The notes: generated by a model from the letters alone, not told the origin. A stretch of DNA of 64,000 nt from CBDCXF01 sp965223755 (GCA_965223755.1 CBDCXF010000001.1:1488001-1552000), one strand, 5' to 3'. Positions 1 through 10,500 are shown, counted from the stretch's first letter. Translations and numbers: made by a program.

Positions 1-2
1 GG

Positions 3-2468
3 CAACTTGGCGGGCTCGATTTCGCTGACTTGCTGCTGCAGACCCGCGATCTGCTGACTCGCGACCAAGATGTACGCGCCCATCTTCAGCGCCAATACAA
101 GTACATCTTCGTCGACGAGTTCCAGGACACCGACCCGATTCAGGCCGCCATCCTCCTCCTGCTCACCGCCGACGACGCCAGCGTTCGCGACTGGCGGCAG
201 GTAACCCCGGAGGCCGGCAAACTGTTCTTGGTTGGCGACCCCAAACAGTCCATTTATCGATTTCGTCGCGCCGATGTCCGCTTCTACCAGCAGATTCAGG
301 ATTACTTGCTGGCGCGCGGAGTCGAGAGGCTCTACCTCTCCCGCAGCTTCCGTTCGCTCCAGTCACTACAGCAAACAGTCAACGCAGCATTCGCGACCGC
401 CATGCACGAAGATCATGAGGCAGGGCAGGCGCAATATGTCCCACTCCTCCCGGTGCGCGATCGAGATGGCGACGCCGACCGCGGATCGGCCGCCCAACCT
501 TCGGTAATCGCTCTGCCCGTGCCGCGCCCTTACGGGCGCTATTCGCTCGCCAAAAGCGCCGTCGAAGCTTCCCTCCCGGATACGACTGCCGCCTTCATTC
601 AATGGTTGGTGGAGGAATCCGGCTGGACCATCGAAGACCCCGCCAGCGGCAAGTCCGTCGCGATTCGACCTCGGCATATCTGTCTGCTCTTTCGTCGATT
701 TGTCGGCTGGAAAACCGATATCACCAACGGCTATGTACGCGCCCTCGAGTCACGCGGCCTCCCCCACATGCTCGTCGGCGGGCGTTCTCTGCATCACCGC
801 GAGGAAATCGAAACGCTGCGCACGGCGTTGATGGCTATCGAGTGGCCGAGCGACGAACTCTCGGTCTACGCGACGCTCAAGGGATCTTTGTTCGCTCTGC
901 CGGATGAACAGCTCTTTCTCTACCGTGAGCATGGGGGCAAGCTCGACCCGCTGGCCGCCCGCATTGACGACGCCCGCTTTGCCGATGTCGCGTCCGCACT
1001 CGACGTCTTGGCCGCGGCCCATCGGCAGCGCAACAGGATTCGAATCGCCACCACCATCGGCAACCTGCTACGCGAGACGCGCGCCCATGCGGGGTTTGTC
1101 CTCCGTCCCGCCGGGCGCCAGGTGCTGGCCAACATCAACCACCTAGTCGGCGTAGCGCGCGCCTGGGAACGGCGGGACGGCAGTTCCTTTCGCGGTTTCG
1201 TCGAATACCTGGTGCGTGAATCAGAGAGCTTTTCCACCCGTCAGCCGGCAATCATCGAAGAAACCGATGAAGGGGTCCGCGTCATGACCCTACACAGCGC
1301 CAAAGGCCTTGAGTTTCCGGTCGTGATCCTCGCTGACCCCACCACCAACGCCACCAAAGCACCATCCCTGGCGGTCGACGCGGAGATGGGGCTGTGCGCC
1401 CAAAGAATTCTTGGCCTTGCCCCTCACGATCTCCTCGAAAGGCAAGAGGTCGAACACACGCGAGATCGGGCTGAGGCGGTGCGCGTCGCCTATGTTGCCG
1501 CCACTCGAGCCCGCGACTTGTTGGTGGTACCGGCGGTCGGCGACCTCGACCGCAATGGGAACTTCTTTCCCAGCCAAGGTTGGCTAGCTCCTCTTTACTC
1601 TGCCGTCTATCCGAAGCGCGAGCGCTTCCATCTTCCCGTGGTGGCCGACAAGTGCCCTCGCTTTGGCTCGTCGAGTGTCTTGGAGCGCCCAGTCGACATG
1701 GATGGCCGTGACGATCATTCGGTACGCCCGGGGCTGCACAAACCACAGATCGGCAACCACCAAGTCGTGTGGTGGGATCCGGCGGCACTCAACCTCGACG
1801 CTCCCAGCAACTTCGGCCTGGTACACAAGAATCTTCTCGCCGAGCCGCAGGACGGCGATGGCGGCCGGAAAGAGTACGAAGCGTGGAGGCAGCGCCGAAG
1901 ATCCTGGATCGAGTCGGGCAGCCGACCCTCCCGCACCGTTATTCCCGTATCGGAGGTCGATCGTTTGCCGGTTCTCCCTCAAGAGGCGCTCGTGACTCCC
2001 GAGGTCCAGCACGCCCGGCAACCCGGAGAGCGGCCGCAAGGACGACGCTTCGGAACCTTGACCCACTCGATCTTGAGCCAGGTCAGCCTGGACGGTGAGC
2101 CGCGCCGTCTCGAAGCCGCCGCTGATTTCTACCGGCGAATCCACCAGGCCACGGTTGGCGAAGCTGCGGCGGCCATGGTCGCAGTTGAGGCCGCTCTCGC
2201 CCACCCCCTGCTCGAAGAGGCATCAAAAGCGGAGCGTCTCGAGCGCGAGTACCCCTTCCTGCACCGCCTCCCAAGTGGCGAAATCCTTGACGGCGTCATC
2301 GATCTGTTCTTCGTCGCTCGGGGAACGGTCACTTTGATCGACTTCAAGACCGACCTTCTGCCGGGGAATCCGATCCCGGAGCGCTATGGCCTGCAGATGT
2401 CGTGGTATTCAGAAGTGCTTCGAGCCGCCACCGACCTGCCGGTCAAGTGCGTCTTGATGGCCATTTAG
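3..2468 (+). CDS. UvrD-family helicase with C-terminal RecB-type nuclease (AddA/RecB-like), 5' end cut by window
   Basis: This is the C-terminal ~820 residues of an ATP-dependent double-strand-break repair helicase-nuclease. The reading frame is open to the window edge and begins in the LDFxDLLL segment just before helicase motif II, so motifs I and Ia lie outside. Visible motifs are VDEFQDTDPIQ (motif II), VGDPKQSIYRFRRADV (III), RVMTLHSAKGLEFPVVIL (V) and YVAATRARDLLVV (VI). The last ~150 residues form a PD-(D/E)XK nuclease: GTLTHSIL, DGVIDLFF, then LIDFKTD, which holds the catalytic Asp-Lys pair. The family acts with an AddB/RecC partner, which would be expected upstream. AddA and RecB cannot be told apart from this fragment. 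Confidence 0.93.
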   Translation, partial: QLGGLDFADLLLQTRDLLTRDQDVRAHLQRQYKYIFVDEFQDTDPIQAAILLLLTADDASVRDWRQVTPEAGKLFLVGDPKQSIYRFRRADVRFYQQIQDYLLARGVERLYLSRSFRSLQSLQQTVNAAFATAMHEDHEAGQAQYVPLLPVRDRDGDADRGSAAQPSVIALPVPRPYGRYSLAKSAVEASLPDTTAAFIQWLVEESGWTIEDPASGKSVAIRPRHICLLFRRFVGWKTDITNGYVRALESRGLPHMLVGGRSLHHREEIETLRTALMAIEWPSDELSVYATLKGSLFALPDEQLFLYREHGGKLDPLAARIDDARFADVASALDVLAAAHRQRNRIRIATTIGNLLRETRAHAGFVLRPAGRQVLANINHLVGVARAWERRDGSSFRGFVEYLVRESESFSTRQPAIIEETDEGVRVMTLHSAKGLEFPVVILADPTTNATKAPSLAVDAEMGLCAQRILGLAPHDLLERQEVEHTRDRAEAVRVAYVAATRARDLLVVPAVGDLDRNGNFFPSQGWLAPLYSAVYPKRERFHLPVVADKCPRFGSSSVLERPVDMDGRDDHSVRPGLHKPQIGNHQVVWWDPAALNLDAPSNFGLVHKNLLAEPQDGDGGRKEYEAWRQRRRSWIESGSRPSRTVIPVSEVDRLPVLPQEALVTPEVQHARQPGERPQGRRFGTLTHSILSQVSLDGEPRRLEAAADFYRRIHQATVGEAAAAMVAVEAALAHPLLEEASKAERLEREYPFLHRLPSGEILDGVIDLFFVARGTVTLIDFKTDLLPGNPIPERYGLQMSWYSEVLRAATDLPVKCVLMAI

Positions 2469-2579
2469 CTTCATTTCTAGTTTCGAATGTGCCAAAGATG
2501 CGCGATACACCTCTGCAAAAGAGCAGGCATTCGCTGTGTTAGCTTCCTGAGCGGCGAAATCGCAGAGAGGAGAAATTCG

Positions 2580-3515
2580 ATGACCCAACTGAACTTTTTC
2601 CGCCAGTGTGCGGCGTACTTTCTGGTCCTGACCCTGTTTGCTGCACTTACCTCCGCCCAGCAACAAGCAGAGCAACCGGCTGTCACGTCCCAGGCGATCA
2701 CCGACAACCTCTACATGATCACCGGACAAGGTGGAAATCTCGGACTCCTCGTCGGCGATGACGCAGTGGTTCTTGTCGACGACCAGATGGCCCCGGTTTA
2801 CGGCGCAATCTTGGATGAGATCCATGCCTTAGTAGGTGCCGAAGCTACCGATCGGATTTTCCTCATCAATACCCACTTTCACGCCGACCACACTGGTGGC
2901 AATGAGCTGTTCGGCCAATCCGGATCCATCATCATCGCCCACGAAAACGTCCGCGAACGGCTCACTGTCGAACAGGTTGTGCCGTTTTTCAACATGCGCA
3001 ACCCGGCTCTGCAACCGCAGGGGCTGCCAGTGGTCACGTTTTCGACCGACGTGGGTCTGCATCTCAACGGTGAAGACATTGACGTCTTCTACGTAGATCC
3101 CGCCCACACCGATGGCGATGCCGTCGTCCACTTCAAGAACGCCAACGTCATTCATGCCGGAGACCTAGTTTTCTATGGTACCTATCCGTTCATCGACCTT
3201 GATAACGGCGGCACGGTCGACGGTTACGTAGACGCCAACCGCCGCGTCCTTGAGATGTGCGGAGAGGGAACCAAAATCATCTCGGGCCACGGACCGCTGC
3301 TGGACTGCGAACAGATGGGCGCGTACGTCGAGATGCTGAGCACCACCCGCGACGCCGTCGCGGCGCTCATCGCCGAAGACAAATCGTTCGAAGAAGTCGT
3401 TGACGCCAAACCGACGGCCGCATTCGACGAGGCGTGGAGCACCTTCATCACCGCCGAGCGTTACCTCAGCTTGCTCTATCGAGGCCTGAGCCAGAGTTCG
3501 GATTCCGAAAACTGA
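2580..3515 (+). CDS. Secreted metallo-beta-lactamase-fold hydrolase
   Basis: A 311-residue protein with an N-terminal signal peptide (MTQLNFFRQCAAYFLVLTLFA, cleavage probably after LTSA), so it is periplasmic or secreted. The zinc motif HFHADHTGGN (HxHxDH) is intact. The later ligands are plausible at DPAHTDGD and SGHGPL, giving a dinuclear zinc site. The start at 2580 is preferred over an upstream in-frame ATG because it follows GAGAGGAGAAATTCG and opens the signal peptide. The family includes class B3-like beta-lactamases, quinoprotein-relay SoxH-like proteins and lactonases. The sequence alone does not fix the substrate. It appears monocistronic and is followed by a 15-bp tandem repeat. 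Confidence 0.9.
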   Translation: MTQLNFFRQCAAYFLVLTLFAALTSAQQQAEQPAVTSQAITDNLYMITGQGGNLGLLVGDDAVVLVDDQMAPVYGAILDEIHALVGAEATDRIFLINTHFHADHTGGNELFGQSGSIIIAHENVRERLTVEQVVPFFNMRNPALQPQGLPVVTFSTDVGLHLNGEDIDVFYVDPAHTDGDAVVHFKNANVIHAGDLVFYGTYPFIDLDNGGTVDGYVDANRRVLEMCGEGTKIISGHGPLLDCEQMGAYVEMLSTTRDAVAALIAEDKSFEEVVDAKPTAAFDEAWSTFITAERYLSLLYRGLSQSSDSEN

Positions 3516-3532
3516 GATTCCCAGCCTAGATA

Positions 3533-3607
3533 TTGAGATCCCCAGATTTGAGATCCCCAAATTTGACATCCATAGATATCAGATCCATAGATATCAGATC
3601 GCTAGCC
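3533..3607. repeat. Degenerate 15-bp tandem repeat, five units
   Basis: Five head-to-tail 15-bp units follow the stop of the metallo-hydrolase gene: TTGAGATCCCCAGAT, TTGAGATCCCCAAAT, TTGACATCCATAGAT, ATCAGATCCATAGAT and ATCAGATCGCTAGCC. Units 1-2 and units 3-4 are nearly identical within each pair, which fits slippage growth followed by drift. The array is AT-rich against its surroundings and fills most of the gap before the next gene. No function is evident. Confidence 0.8.
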
Positions 3608-3628
3608 TAGGTCGTAACGGCGTTCACG

Positions 3629-4459
3629 ATGACCCTGGCGGATTCCCAAATCGCCGATCTTGAGCGGTTGGAACGGGCGATGTACGCCGATTTCTACGCC
3701 GCGGCATCACCGCAGGTCGCAGGGCAACTCGCCCTCGAAGCCATCGACCTCCCGTTTGGGTTGCGACTGGCGAGCCCACGCGAGAACCATCCCTTCTTCA
3801 ACCGGGTCATGTTGAGGAGGCCCCTATCCGCTGATGAGGCGGTCGAAATCGAGAGGCACTTCCACCGACTGCAGATCACCCGCTGGATGGTGCAGACTCC
3901 ACCTGCAGCGAAGAACATCGATTTCAGCCGCTGCCGCAGCCCGATCGTGGCCCTACGTGGCTGGGCCAAGCATGTTCTAGATCGGACTCTTTGGTCGGCT
4001 GTGGAGTCGACTGCGCCTCCCGAAGACCTCACCGTACGGAAGGTCCAGCAGAATGAAGCTGCAGTTTGGGCCGAGATCGTGACCCAGGCTTTTGACTTCC
4101 CCGCACCCTGCGTACCCTGGCTCGCGGCGCTTGCCGCACGTCCTCAGTGGAAGCTGTACCTGGCCATCGTAGCCGACCAGCCAGCGGCCACCGGAGCTCT
4201 TTATCTCAACCGCCGTCGTGCCGCGCTCAACTTCGGCGCCACCTTGCCGGAGTTCCGACGACGCGGGGCTCAGTCGGCCCTCATCCGCCACCGCATCGAA
4301 GACGCTCTGGGGATGGGAGTCGAGCAAGTGGTGTCGGAGACCGACGAAGAGTTGCCGGAGCGACCCAACCCCAGCACGCGGAATCTGATTCGACATGGCC
4401 TACCGGTCGTCTACGTGCGACCCAACTGGGGGCCACAACTACCCCTTCCACCAGCCTGA
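3629..4459 (+). CDS. GNAT-family N-acetyltransferase
   Basis: A 276-residue cytoplasmic protein. The C-terminal half (about residues 130-265) has a GNAT layout: ATGALYLNRRRAALNFGATLPEFRRRGAQSALIRHRI, in which the RRRGAQSAL stretch is the acetyl-CoA pyrophosphate-binding loop (Q/R-x-x-G-x-G/A). The N-terminal ~120 residues resemble the degenerate first half of tandem-GNAT proteins. The acceptor substrate cannot be deduced. It reads alone, between the tandem repeat and a TetR operator region. The chosen ATG follows no strong ribosome-binding site, so the exact start is moderately certain. Confidence 0.82.
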   Translation: MTLADSQIADLERLERAMYADFYAAASPQVAGQLALEAIDLPFGLRLASPRENHPFFNRVMLRRPLSADEAVEIERHFHRLQITRWMVQTPPAAKNIDFSRCRSPIVALRGWAKHVLDRTLWSAVESTAPPEDLTVRKVQQNEAAVWAEIVTQAFDFPAPCVPWLAALAARPQWKLYLAIVADQPAATGALYLNRRRAALNFGATLPEFRRRGAQSALIRHRIEDALGMGVEQVVSETDEELPERPNPSTRNLIRHGLPVVYVRPNWGPQLPLPPA

Positions 4460-4506
4460 TTCCCCTTTTGCGAAGTGCTGAAACTTTTTTGAAGCAGTCT
4501 TCGTAG

Positions 4507-4530
4507 AAAACAGAATACTGATTCTGTTTT
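4507..4530. promoter_or_regulatory. Perfect 10-bp-arm inverted repeat, probable TetR operator
   Basis: Arms AAAACAGAAT (4507-4516) and ATTCTGTTTT (4521-4530) are exact reverse complements separated by ACTG. The site ends 12 bases before the ATG of the TetR gene, a position typical of autoregulatory operators. Its AT-rich composition stands out from the surrounding sequence. Binding by the adjacent regulator is inferred. Confidence 0.75.
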
Positions 4531-4541
4531 AATTGGAACTC

Positions 4542-5276
4542 ATGCCCATCGCGACCGACTTACAACTTCCGCAGCAACAACGGAGTGCTGAGAACCTCGA
4601 CCGCATGCTGCGGGCGGCGGAAGATCTCCTCAACGAAGGAACCTTTGATGACGCCACCGTGCAGCAGATCGTGGACCGGGCCGGCACCTCGGTCGGAGCG
4701 TTCTATTCCAGGTTTAGAAACAAAGATGCTCTTTTCCGTACCCTGCAGTTGCGCTCGCTCGAAGGAACTCTCGAGTTCTTTTACGGCATCCTGCACAACC
4801 TGAACTGGCGGAACGTGTGTGCTGAGGACTTCGTGCGCGCAGTGGTCACCGGTACCGCCGCGCACTATCGCGAGCACCAAGGCGTTCTGCGCACGCTTTC
4901 CCTGCAGGCCAGGCTAGGCAACTCGCAATGGATATCTGAGGCATCCGAACGCATCAACACCGAGATCTATCGCCTCATTGTCGACTCGCTGATGTGCTGG
5001 CGAGATGCGATCGACGCCAAAGATCCTGAAGGATCGATCCGGCTGGCTACGACCATCGTCTCATCTACGCTACGCGAGGTTCTCATCTACGCGCGGCCCA
5101 GGCTGGCACCGGTCGACGTCAGCCACACCGCATTGATCGGGCAACTGGTCGAGACCTATTTGCTCTGCCTCGGTGTCGACGGTGCCGCCCAACCAGACCC
5201 CGATGCGGCCAAGAAATTGGCCAAGCGAATCGCAACAAAACAAGGTACCACCTCAAATGAAGGAGACCCGTCATGA
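4542..5276 (+). CDS. TetR/AcrR-family transcriptional regulator
   Basis: A 244-residue one-component repressor. Residues ~15-65 form the helix-turn-helix domain: LDRMLRAAEDLLNEGTFDDATVQQIVDRAGTSVGAFYSRFRNKDALF follows the TetR pattern, with GTSVGAFYSRF as the recognition helix region. The rest is a divergent ligand-binding domain. The ATG at 4542 was chosen; a TTG three codons upstream is possible. The stop overlaps the start of the downstream peptidase (ATGA), so the two are translationally coupled and the peptidase is the likely target, together with the regulator itself through the palindrome just upstream. The inducer is unknown. Confidence 0.92.
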   Translation: MPIATDLQLPQQQRSAENLDRMLRAAEDLLNEGTFDDATVQQIVDRAGTSVGAFYSRFRNKDALFRTLQLRSLEGTLEFFYGILHNLNWRNVCAEDFVRAVVTGTAAHYREHQGVLRTLSLQARLGNSQWISEASERINTEIYRLIVDSLMCWRDAIDAKDPEGSIRLATTIVSSTLREVLIYARPRLAPVDVSHTALIGQLVETYLLCLGVDGAAQPDPDAAKKLAKRIATKQGTTSNEGDPS

Positions 5277-6730
5277 AGTGCATCCGCAAAACCATCGAGT
5301 CCCTAGGAGCAATATCGCTGCTGCTCGCGATGAGTCCGTTTGTCGGCGCCGGAGAGGCCCCGGCGTCAGCCACCGGCCAGCTCGACCTCCAAGATTGTTC
5401 TCCGCCCGGCGTCGTCGGTTCGGCACAGTGCGCCACCCTCACCGTTCCCGAGAACCGCGATCTCTCCGACGGTCGTCAAATCGCCCTCAACATCCTTGTC
5501 TTACCGGCGGTCGAGGAACCGCGTGTGGCGGACCCGATGGTCTTTCTGCACGGTGGACCGGGGGGAGCGGCCACCGATCTCGCCGTACCTTTCTCCAACT
5601 TTCGCGGCTGGAAGAATCGCGATCTCGTCTTCGTCGACCAACGGGGCACCGGCCGTTCCAATCCGCTGCGTTGCGACCCGGAAACCTTTGCCGACACCAT
5701 GCGCCTGGTACTCACATTCGAGTTCCAGGGACTTGAGAAATGCGCCGCGAACCTGGATGCCGACCTGACCCAGTACACGACAACCATCGCCGTCGAAGAT
5801 TTGGAAGCGGTGCGCACGGCACTCGGCGCCGAGCAGTTCAATCTTTGGGGTGGCTCCTACGGGACCCGTGTCGCGCTCGAGTACGCGCGCCGCCATCCTC
5901 GAAGCATACGAAGCATGATCTTGCGCGGTGTCGGTGGAACCACCCTCAATGTCCCGCTCCACTTCGCACGCTCGAGTCAAATCGCTCTCGACGAAGTGCT
6001 GGACGACTGCCGTCATAACGAGGCTTGCTCTCGCACTTTCCCCGATTTGAATGACAAGTACCAGGCTACTCTCGCCCGCCTGGCTTCGGAACCGCAGGCT
6101 GTGTCAATCACCCATCCAGCGACGCAGACCGTTGAGGAAGTCGAGGTCGGCCGCCAGATGCTCGCGGGCATCGTCCACTATCTGCTCTACGCTCGCCAAT
6201 CTGCGAACACCATCCCTCTGGTCATCGAGCAAGCATCGCAAAACGAGTTTTCGACCGCCTTGCAGATAGCCACGCAGCTCGTTACTCAACTGGCGCGCCT
6301 GGATTTCGGCATGACCCTGTCCGTGGTCTGCGCCGAGGACGCGCCCTTCTTTGACCTTCGAGACGCGCGCCTCCTCGCCGAAAACACCTCCGTCGGTGAC
6401 GCTTTCGCCATCAATACCATCGAGGCCTGCTCAAAATGGCCGAGAGGCGTGATCCCAAACGACTACCGCCAGCCGGTGCGCTCGGACGTCCCGACAATGC
6501 TGATCTCCGGTTCGGCAGATCCGGTGACCCCGTACTATCTCGCCATGGAAGCTACCGAGAACCTCAGCAATAGCCTCCACTTGGTGCTCAACGACGAGGG
6601 CCACTCCGGCATCGCTCCCGGCTGCGTGCAGGGCCTGATGGAAGAATTTGTCGCCACAGGCTCCGTCTCCGGTCTTGACGCCGATTGCGGAAGCGACTTC
6701 GAACGAGGCGCTTTTCAAGGCGCTCAGTAA
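5273..6730 (+). CDS. Secreted alpha/beta hydrolase, S33 tripeptidyl-aminopeptidase-like
   Basis: A 485-residue exported hydrolase. The signal peptide covers roughly residues 1-27, ending GAGEA. Family landmarks are HGGPGGAAT (oxyanion region, ~93-101), DQRGTGRSNPLRC, the nucleophile elbow GGSYG (Ser195), SADPVTP with the likely catalytic Asp, and DEGHSG with the catalytic His. The arrangement CSKWPRG...LISGSADPVTP matches the TAP-like C-terminal domain of S33 peptidases (SlpD/SlpE, tripeptidyl aminopeptidase), which remove N-terminal residues or tripeptides. Its ATG overlaps the TetR stop and has AAGGAGACCCGTC upstream. Peptide scavenging outside the cytoplasm is the likely role. Confidence 0.9.
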   Translation: MKCIRKTIESLGAISLLLAMSPFVGAGEAPASATGQLDLQDCSPPGVVGSAQCATLTVPENRDLSDGRQIALNILVLPAVEEPRVADPMVFLHGGPGGAATDLAVPFSNFRGWKNRDLVFVDQRGTGRSNPLRCDPETFADTMRLVLTFEFQGLEKCAANLDADLTQYTTTIAVEDLEAVRTALGAEQFNLWGGSYGTRVALEYARRHPRSIRSMILRGVGGTTLNVPLHFARSSQIALDEVLDDCRHNEACSRTFPDLNDKYQATLARLASEPQAVSITHPATQTVEEVEVGRQMLAGIVHYLLYARQSANTIPLVIEQASQNEFSTALQIATQLVTQLARLDFGMTLSVVCAEDAPFFDLRDARLLAENTSVGDAFAINTIEACSKWPRGVIPNDYRQPVRSDVPTMLISGSADPVTPYYLAMEATENLSNSLHLVLNDEGHSGIAPGCVQGLMEEFVATGSVSGLDADCGSDFERGAFQGAQ

Positions 6731-6814
6731 AACCGTTTCCTTCGATTTCGAGATGCTGAGAACAGTGATCGGGTTAGCGATAAGGTAGCAGGGACGCGAC
6801 TACGGAGGGCAACC

Positions 6815-7435
6815 ATGAAACTACAACGGAACCAATCTAGATTCGCTCAACCAGGAACCCCCCTCGGCACGTTGTTGTTTGCCGCGGCACTTTTGGTCGG
6901 ATGTTTGGGCGCCGAAGCCCCGGTACCGGAGTCGGTGACTCCGCAAGTCGTCGTTGAGCAAAGCGTTCAGATCCCCGTCGACCCCGCCACTACGCCAGAA
7001 CTACTGCCCAACGCAACAGCGCCGCTGCCGGGAGTCCTCAGCGGCGGCCAGCCGAGCATCGAGCAGGTTCGTGCGCTCGCTGCCAGCGGTTACACCACTA
7101 TCATCAACACCCGTCTCCACGACGAGGACGATTTTTCCGCGGAGATCGCGGAAGCTGAAGCCCTGGGTATGACCTACGTACAGATTCCGGTCGGTGGCGC
7201 CGACGACCTGACCATGGAGCATGTTCAGATCCTTGCCGACGCCATGGATGCGAGCGCGGGCAACGTCGCCATTCATTGCCGTAGCGGTAATCGCGTCGGC
7301 GCTCTGCTCGCCCTCAAGGCCGCATGGATCGATCAAGCGCCGCCAGAGGAAGCGATTGAGGTCGGCCTCAACGGCGGTTTAACCCGGCTCGAATTGACCG
7401 TGCGCGAATTGCTGGGTCTCGGCGTCGCAGGGTAG
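6815..7435 (+). CDS. Lipoprotein with DSP/PTP-like (DUF442-type) phosphatase domain
   Basis: A 206-residue protein with a lipoprotein signal: hydrophobic stretch TLLFAAALLVGC with lipobox LVGC (Cys30). The domain after residue ~68 begins GVLSGGQPSIEQVRALAASG and ends with the P-loop HCRSGNRVG, a C-x5-R dual-specificity phosphatase signature. This matches the beta-lactamase-hydrolase-like (BLH/DUF442) phosphatases. The P-loop Cys and Arg are present and an upstream Asp occurs in VGGADDLT. An envelope-anchored phosphatase is likely; its substrate is unknown. A good ribosome-binding site (GGAGGGCAACC) precedes the ATG. Confidence 0.85.
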   Translation: MKLQRNQSRFAQPGTPLGTLLFAAALLVGCLGAEAPVPESVTPQVVVEQSVQIPVDPATTPELLPNATAPLPGVLSGGQPSIEQVRALAASGYTTIINTRLHDEDDFSAEIAEAEALGMTYVQIPVGGADDLTMEHVQILADAMDASAGNVAIHCRSGNRVGALLALKAAWIDQAPPEEAIEVGLNGGLTRLELTVRELLGLGVAG

Positions 7436-7544
7436 CCGCCGTCGGTCTGCAACCGATCTTCACAAAATCCGCTGTGGGCTGCTGATACCCTCCGCCAGCC
7501 GAATTGTCCGTTTCTCTACCTGCCCTCAGAACAAGGAGTAACCG

Positions 7545-10500
7545 ATGGCCAACCTTCGACGTGTTGAAGTCGCTATTGTTCTTGCCACTGCCCTGCTTGT
7601 CAGCCCTTCCGTCGGACTGAGAGCCGATGACCAAGAAGCTTCCGAGGGTTACTGGCTAACACAAGAAACCCTCGCTGGCCTCGAACTTCGTGGAATCGGC
7701 CCGGCTTTGATGTCCGGACGCATCGCCGATATCGCCATAGACCCCACGGACCAATCGACCTGGTACGTCGGCGTCGGTTCCGGCGGCGTCTGGAAGACCA
7801 CAAACGCCGGAACCACCTGGGAATCCGTATTTGAAGGCCAGGGTTCATACTCGATCGGCACAGTCGTCGTCGATCCGCACAATACGGCGACGATCTGGGT
7901 TGGCTCAGGCGAGAACGTCAACGGTCGTCACGTCGGCTATGGAGACGGGGTCTACCGCAGCCGCGACGGCGGAAAGACTTGGGAGAATTTGGGACTCAAC
8001 GACTCACAGCACATCGGCCGCATCATCGTGCACCCGGAAGATCCCAACACCATCTTTGTCGCCTCCCAAGGTCCACTGTGGTCACCGGGCGGCGAACGAG
8101 GGTTGTTCAAGTCCGCCGACGGGGGTGCGACCTGGAACAACATCTTGAGCGGCGGAGACTTCACCGGAGTCAACGATGTCGTCATGCATCCGGAGAACTC
8201 CGATGTCCTACTCGCCACCACGCACGAGCACCATCGCACCGTCGCCGCCCTGGTCAACGGTGGTCCTGAGTCTGGGATTCACAAATCGACCGACGGTGGA
8301 GCCACCTGGCGTGAGGTCACCGAAGGACTTCCCGAGACCGACATGGGCAGGATCGGCCTTGCCATTTCGCCCCAGCAACCGAATGTTGTCTACGCCACAG
8401 TCGAACTCCCCCACCGCAAGGGAGCGTTCCTGCGTACGGAAAATTTCGGTGAAACCTGGGAACAGATGAGCGAGCAGATTGCCGGCGGAACCGGACCGCA
8501 CTACTACCAGGAGCTTTGGGCCAGTCCGCACAAGATGGACCGCGTCTACTACTCCGACGTGCAGTTGCGCGTGACCGAAGACGGTGGCGCCAGCTTCCGC
8601 TCGATCAACCGGCCGTCCAAACATGTCGACAACCACGCCATGGCCTTCAATCCCAATGACCCCGACTATCTGTTAGTGGGATGCGACGGCGGCATCTACG
8701 AGTCCTGGGACTTGGGTGAGACCTGGAAGTTCGTTTCCAACCTTCCCCTAACCCAGTTCTACAAGGTCGCGGTGGACTATGACGAGCCGTTCTACAACAT
8801 CGTTGGTGGCACTCAGGACAACAACACTCAGTACGGCCCCTCGCGGACCGACAACATTCACGGCATCCGCAACTCCGACTGGTCGATCACTCTTTTTGGC
8901 GACGGCCACCAGCCCGCCATCGACCCGACTAATCCGGACATCATCTATTCCGAATGGCAGGAAGGAAACCTTACCCGTTTCGATCGCCCCACCGGTGAGA
9001 TCACCTACATTCGTCCCCAGCCGGAAAAAGGCGCCGCGCTCGAACGCTACAACTGGGATGCGCCGATCTTGATTTCGGCTCACGACCCAGCCCGCATCTA
9101 CTACGCCAGCCAGCGGGTGTGGCGCAGCGACAACCACGGCGACAGTTGGACCGCGATCTCCGGCGATCTGACCCGCAACCAGAACCGATTGGAACTGCCC
9201 ATCGGTGGCCGCACGCGCAGCTTCGACGCGGTCTGGGATCTCTATGCGATGTCGATGTACAACACCATCACATCGCTCGGCGAGTCGCCACTTGACGAGA
9301 ACTTGCTCTACGCCGGCACCGACGATGGGTTGATCCAAGTCAGCGAAGACGGCGGCTCCAATTGGCGCGCAGTAGAAGCCGGCTCGCTACCTGGCTTGTC
9401 CGAGACTGCCTTCATCAACGACATCAAAGCCGACTTGCACGATGTCGACACCGTCTATGCTGTTTTTGACGACCACAAGAACGGCGACTTCGCACCCTAC
9501 GTCTACAAATCCATCGATCGTGGAAGAAGCTGGCGCAGCATCGTCGGCGACCTGCCCGAGCGGCACCTGGTTTGGCGGCTGGTGCAAGATCATGTGAATG
9601 CCGATCTTCTGTTTCTCGGGACCGAGTTTGGCGTCTTCACCAGCGTTGATGGCGGCGATCATTGGGTCAAGCTCAGCGGCAGCGCACCCACCATTCCGTT
9701 CCGTGACCTAGCGATCCAAAAACGTGAAAACGATCTCGTGGCCGCCACCTTCGGGCGTGGCTTTTACGTCCTCGACGACTACTCGCCGCTACGCGGTCTC
9801 AGCGCCGATTCTCTCGATCAACCGGCGGCACTCTTTGCGGTCAAAGATGCCGACTGGTATATCCCTAAGAACACGCTCGACTTCGGCAACCCCAAAGCCT
9901 CGCAGGGCGACAGCTTCTTTGTCGCTCCCAACCCTCCCTTTGGCGCCGTGTTTACCTACTACCTCAAGGACGACTACAAATCCGCCAAGGAGGTGCGGCT
10001 CGAGGCGGAGAAAGAGATCGAAGCCGGTGACGACGTCGCGTTCCCTGGCTGGGCAGCTCTCGACGAGGAAGCCCGTGAAACAGAGCCGGCTGCCGTACTT
10101 ACGGTGCGCGATGCTAACGGATCGATCGTGCGTGTTGTCGAAGGCCCCGCGACCAAAGGTATTCACCGAGTCGCCTGGGATCTCCGCGAACCAAGTACAG
10201 CACCGTTGCCCGACCTATCGACCCTAGAGGACGCTCCCGGAGACCCGCACAGCGGTCTCCTCGCAGCGCCGGGGGGTTACACAGTACAACTGGGTATTCG
10301 AGCCAATGGTGAGATTAAGGATCTCGGACCGACGCAAAGCTTCAACGTCGTGCCCCTGCGCACCAACAGCTTGAGTTCGGCGACGCCGGACCAGGTGGTG
10401 GCATTCCAACGCCGAGTCGCGGACCTTTACGGCCGTTTGCAAGGCGCCGTCGCTGCCACTGCCGAACTCAACGGCCGTGTCGAAAAGATCCGGGACACAC

